Source: SIG598 sp045580875
GTDB lineage: Bacteria > Bacillota > Clostridia > Oscillospirales > Acutalibacteraceae
NCBI GenBank assembly: GCA_045580875.1
Contig: JAZNOP010000128.1
Location: forward strand, 1 to 26,123
Length of the DNA: 26,123 nt
Direction of reading: 5' to 3'
Positions 22,917 through 26,123 of this stretch are shown here, in pieces (position 1 is the first letter of the stretch; every line of letters starts with the position of its first letter). The notes beneath the pieces are model-generated. The model saw only the letters and a list, made by a program, of their open reading frames with translations, was not told the DNA's origin and ran no database searches. The translations under genes and the position numbers were made by a program.

Positions 22917-23057
22917 ATGAATAACAATGAAAATGCAATAAAATCAAGACTGAAAAGAGTCCAAAACGTTCCCAGGGGAGGTATTTGTGCAGGAGGGAAA
23001 AACAGGTGCGAAGAATGTCGCAAATGGAAAAAGATTGAAAATAATTTAACAAATTAA
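22917..23057 (+). CDS. Possible 46-residue Cys-containing small protein
   Basis: ATG with AGGA 7 bases upstream. The product is basic (Lys/Arg-rich) with Cys24, Cys31 and Cys34 in GGICAGGKNRCEECRKWKK, reminiscent of half a zinc knuckle. It ends just before the PFOR promoter. No homologue known to me, and chance is possible. Confidence 0.33.
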   Translation: MNNNENAIKSRLKRVQNVPRGGICAGGKNRCEECRKWKKIENNLTN

Positions 23058-23080
23058 GCAAAAATAACAATATTTATTAC

Positions 23081-23109
23081 TTTACATATGCCGATTAAAA
23101 TGTTATTAT
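23081..23109 (+). promoter_or_regulatory. Promoter of the pyruvate:ferredoxin oxidoreductase gene
   Basis: TTTACA (23081-23086), 17 bases, TATTAT (23104-23109), in a strongly AT-rich stretch (23041-23110) that may act as an UP element. The leader is about 85 bases and GC-rich. Confidence 0.78.
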
Positions 23110-23200
23110 ATCAGTTGGCAGTATGATGCTGGGTGCGCTGCCGGAGGCTGAAACCTGCGGCTGTGCATCTGATTCAAATAAAGGGAGGAAATTATTCAAC

Positions 23201-26123
23201 ATGGCAAGAATCAAAAAAACCATGGACGGTAATAACGCTGCTGCTCACGTAGCGTATGCGTTTACCGAGGTCGCTGGTATTTACCCGATCACACCGTCCA
23301 GCCCGATGGCAGACTATGTCGACCAGTGGTCAGCTCAGGGTCTGAAGAACATCTTCGGAACAACTGTTACCGTTTCCGAGATGCAGTCTGAGGCCGGTGC
23401 TGCAGGTACTGTTCACGGCTCTCTCGCCGCTGGCGCTCTCACCACCACCTTCACCGCATCTCAGGGTCTTCTCCTTATGATCCCGAATATGTACAAGATC
23501 GCTGGTGAGCTGCTTCCCTCAGTTTTCCACGTTTCCGCTCGCTGCGTTGCTTCGCACGCACTGAACATCTTCGGCGACCATTCCGACGTCTACGCATGCC
23601 GTCAGACCGGTTTCGCAATGCTCGCTGAAACCAACACCCAGGAAGTCATGGACCTCGGCGCTGTTGCACACCTTGCAACCATCAAGAGCCGCGTTCCGTT
23701 CATCAACTTCTTCGACGGTTTCCGTACCTCTCACGAGATCCAGAAGATCGAGTGCTGGGATTACGAGGACCTCAAGGAGATGTGCGACATGGATGCAGTT
23801 GCTGCATTCCGCAAGCGCGCACTCAATCCTGAGCGCCCTGTAATGCGCGGTTCCCACGAGAACGGCGACATCTTCTTCCAGCATCGTGAGGCCTGCAACA
23901 AGTATTATGATGCAGTTCCCGCAATCGTTGAGGAGTACATGGATAAGGTCAATGCAAAGCTTGGCACTGACTACAAGCTCTTCAACTACTACGGTGCTCC
24001 CGACGCTGAGCGCGTAATCATCGCTATGGGCTCTGTCTGCGACGTTGCAGAAGAGGTCATCGACTACATGATCGCTCAGGGCGAGAAGGTCGGTCTCATC
24101 AAGGTTCGCCTCTACCGTCCGTTCTCCACCAAGCACTTCATCGACGCTATTCCTGCAACCTGCAAGAAGATCGCTGTCCTCGACCGCACCAAGGAGCCCG
24201 GTTCCATCGGCGAGGCGCTCTTCATGGACGTTGTCACTGCTCTCGCAGCAGCTGGCAAGAAGATCGACACCGTCATCGGCGGCCGTTACGGTCTCGGTTC
24301 CAAGGATACACCTCCTTCCAGCATCTTCGCAGTATACGACGAGCTTGCCAAGGCTGAGCCCAAGGCACAGTTCACCATCGGCATCAACGACGATGTCACC
24401 TACCTCTCCCTCGAGGAGAAGCCCGCTCCCAACACCGCAGCAGAAGGCACTATCGAGTGCAAGTTCTGGGGTCTCGGCGGCGACGGTACTGTTGGTGCTA
24501 ACAAGAACTCCATCAAGATCATCGGTGACCATACCGATAAGTATGTTCAGGCATACTTCCAGTACGACTCCAAGAAGACCGCCGGTATCACCATCAGCCA
24601 TCTTCGTTTCGGCGACAAGCCCATCAAGAGCCCGTACTATGTAAATAAGGCTGACTTCGTTGCCTGCCACAACCCCTCCTATGTCATGAAGGGCTACAGA
24701 ATGGTCAACGACGTAAAGCCGGGCGGCGTATTCATGATCAACTGCCAGTGGACTCCGGAAGAGCTCAGCGAGCATATGCCGGCTGAGGCAAAGAGATACA
24801 TCGCCAAGAACAACATTCAGCTTTACATCATCAACGCTATCGACCTCGCTATCGAGATCGGTATGGGCAAGCGCACCAACACCATCCTCCAGTCTGCATT
24901 CTTCACCCTCGCAGGCATCATGCCGCAGGCTGAGGCAATCCAGTACATGAAGGACGCTGCAACCAAGTCCTACCTCAAGAAGGGTCAGGATATCGTTGAC
25001 ATGAACCACAAGGCTATCGATGCCGGTGCTACCGCATTCGTCAAGGTCGAGGTTCCTGCTGACTGGGCTGACGCTGTTGATGCAGCTGCTGAGTCCACCG
25101 AGAACGGTCCTGCAAAGCTTGTCAAGATGGTTGACGGCATCATGAAGCCCGTTTCCAAGATGGACGGCGATCTGCTTCCTGTTTCCGCATTCATCGACCA
25201 CGCTGACGGTACCTTCGAGCACGGCGCATCCGCTTATGAGAAGCGCGGCGTTGCTGTTACCGTTCCTGAGTGGAATGCAGAGACCTGTGCAAAGTGCAAC
25301 AAGTGCGCATTCGTCTGCCCGCACGCAACTATCCGTCCGTTCGCTATGACCGCTGACGAGGTTGCTGCTGCTCCCGCAAGCATCAAGATCGCTCCGAAGG
25401 ATATCGTAAGAACCGAGTACAAGTACACCCTCGCAGTATCCCCGATGGACTGCATGGGCTGCGGCGTATGTATCGGTGTCTGCCCGACCAACTCCCTGAA
25501 GATGGTCGCAAGAGAGACTCAGGACGATCAGCAGGCAGTATTCGATTACTGTGTTGCAAATGTTACCGAGAAGCCCGAGACCACTGCTACCATGAACGTC
25601 ATCTCCAGCCAGTACAAGCAGCCGCTGCTTGAGTTCTCCGGCTCCTGCGCAGGCTGTGCTGAGACTTCCTATGCTCGTCTCATCACCCAGCTTTTCGGCG
25701 ACAGAATGTACATCTCCAACGCTACCGGCTGCTCGTCCATCTGGGGCGGTTCCGCACCGGCTACTCCCTACACCGTCAACAAGGAATCCGGCCGCGGTCC
25801 CGCATGGGCTAACTCCCTGTTCGAGGACAACGCTGAGCACGGTCTCGGTATCCACCTCGGCCAGCAGACCATCCGCGAGAAGCTGATCCGCAAGATCGAG
25901 GACATGATGGCCTCCGACAAGGCTTCCGACGAGTTCAAGGCTGCCGCAAAGGCTTACCTCGACACCAAGGACAGCTCCAAGGCCAACGTTGAGCCCACCA
26001 AGGCCCTGATCGCCGAGCCCGAGAAGGCTGCCGCTGACGGCTGCCCCACCGCTCCCGCAATCCTGGCCGAGAAGGATTACCTCTCCAAGAAGTCCGTCTG
26101 GATCTTCGGTGGTGACGGTTGGG
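23201..26123 (+). CDS. nifJ: Pyruvate:ferredoxin (flavodoxin) oxidoreductase, partial at the 3' end
   Basis: The first 974 residues of a protein that is usually about 1,170-1,190. It oxidises pyruvate with CoA to acetyl-CoA and CO2 and reduces ferredoxin, the main pyruvate route in anaerobes. In order: the pyrimidine-binding domain with YPITPSSP (28-35) and IFGDHSDV, the alpha/gamma region, two 4Fe-4S clusters (CAKCNKCAFVCP from about 696 and CMGCGVCIGVCP from about 751), and the TPP-binding part (SCAGCAETSYARL to SSIWGGS, from about 813). The end is lost at the window edge. ATG at 23201 after AGGGAGG. Codon use is strongly C-ending (ATC, TTC, AAG, CTC), unlike its neighbours, as expected for very high expression. 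This bias also leaves a 778-codon open frame on the opposite strand, which is not a gene. Confidence 0.97.
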   Translation, partial: MARIKKTMDGNNAAAHVAYAFTEVAGIYPITPSSPMADYVDQWSAQGLKNIFGTTVTVSEMQSEAGAAGTVHGSLAAGALTTTFTASQGLLLMIPNMYKIAGELLPSVFHVSARCVASHALNIFGDHSDVYACRQTGFAMLAETNTQEVMDLGAVAHLATIKSRVPFINFFDGFRTSHEIQKIECWDYEDLKEMCDMDAVAAFRKRALNPERPVMRGSHENGDIFFQHREACNKYYDAVPAIVEEYMDKVNAKLGTDYKLFNYYGAPDAERVIIAMGSVCDVAEEVIDYMIAQGEKVGLIKVRLYRPFSTKHFIDAIPATCKKIAVLDRTKEPGSIGEALFMDVVTALAAAGKKIDTVIGGRYGLGSKDTPPSSIFAVYDELAKAEPKAQFTIGINDDVTYLSLEEKPAPNTAAEGTIECKFWGLGGDGTVGANKNSIKIIGDHTDKYVQAYFQYDSKKTAGITISHLRFGDKPIKSPYYVNKADFVACHNPSYVMKGYRMVNDVKPGGVFMINCQWTPEELSEHMPAEAKRYIAKNNIQLYIINAIDLAIEIGMGKRTNTILQSAFFTLAGIMPQAEAIQYMKDAATKSYLKKGQDIVDMNHKAIDAGATAFVKVEVPADWADAVDAAAESTENGPAKLVKMVDGIMKPVSKMDGDLLPVSAFIDHADGTFEHGASAYEKRGVAVTVPEWNAETCAKCNKCAFVCPHATIRPFAMTADEVAAAPASIKIAPKDIVRTEYKYTLAVSPMDCMGCGVCIGVCPTNSLKMVARETQDDQQAVFDYCVANVTEKPETTATMNVISSQYKQPLLEFSGSCAGCAETSYARLITQLFGDRMYISNATGCSSIWGGSAPATPYTVNKESGRGPAWANSLFEDNAEHGLGIHLGQQTIREKLIRKIEDMMASDKASDEFKAAAKAYLDTKDSSKANVEPTKALIAEPEKAAADGCPTAPAILAEKDYLSKKSVWIFGGDGW

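Noticed and set aside
23519..25855. 778-codon open frame antisense to PFOR
   Set aside because: It mirrors the strong codon bias of PFOR, has no ribosome site or known family, and the opposite strand encodes a textbook PFOR.

Overview
The window looks like a chromosomal segment of an anaerobic Clostridia bacterium, most likely Oscillospirales/Ruminococcaceae. The evidence is a single-chain pyruvate:ferredoxin oxidoreductase, an ftsE-ftsX-M23 peptidase-S41 cell-wall cluster, a YdbC-type PC4 protein, Thr-rich SH3b and membrane-anchored GH5 surface proteins, strong AGGAGG-type ribosome sites, TTGACA-17-TATAAT promoters and moderate GC. The species call is inference. No phage, IS transposase, CRISPR array or rRNA is visible.

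Layout. 1-1090: an AT-richer, partial methyltransferase gene next to a rearranged tRNA-Pro(UGG) locus. One intact tRNA-Pro lies between two direct copies of a 148-bp repeat. Each copy is joined to a tRNA-Pro remnant: a 5' half (nucleotides 1-37) on one side and a 3' half (41-76) on the other. 1130-4500: an SDR oxidoreductase, then the convergent uracil uptake/salvage operon uraA-upp. 4500-8450: YdbC, a membrane protein with a Ser/Lys pentapeptide tail, a very acidic protein with a Cys-flanked His cluster, and a small membrane protein. 8550-11700: a divergent gpsA, an 850-bp gap with no convincing gene, and a stand-alone Card1/DUF1887-type CARF-nuclease. 11790-16060: ftsE-ftsX-M23 hydrolase with two 8-bp gene overlaps, then a separately promoted S41-family protein whose Ser/Lys catalytic pair appears to be replaced. 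16300-20200: two secreted or surface proteins, an SH3b protein and a GH5-like glycosidase with an inserted domain and a C-terminal anchor. 20300-22640: an 8-oxoguanine glycosylase, a 243-bp MITE-like repeat, a GNAT acetyltransferase and a DUF4190-like membrane protein. 23200-end: the pyruvate:ferredoxin oxidoreductase gene, cut by the window edge.

How the genes work together. UraA imports uracil and Upp converts it to UMP. FtsEX energises and gates a coiled-coil M23 peptidoglycan hydrolase at the septum, and the S41-like protein downstream could be a non-catalytic PDZ partner. The SH3b and GH5 proteins probably act at the cell surface and share Ser-x-Ser-Asp linker motifs. PFOR is central anaerobic carbon metabolism, with a codon use unlike its neighbours. 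The items most worth a second look are the split tRNA-Pro/repeat locus, the S41 pseudo-protease, the CRISPR-less Card1-like protein and the His/Cys/Asp-rich protein.
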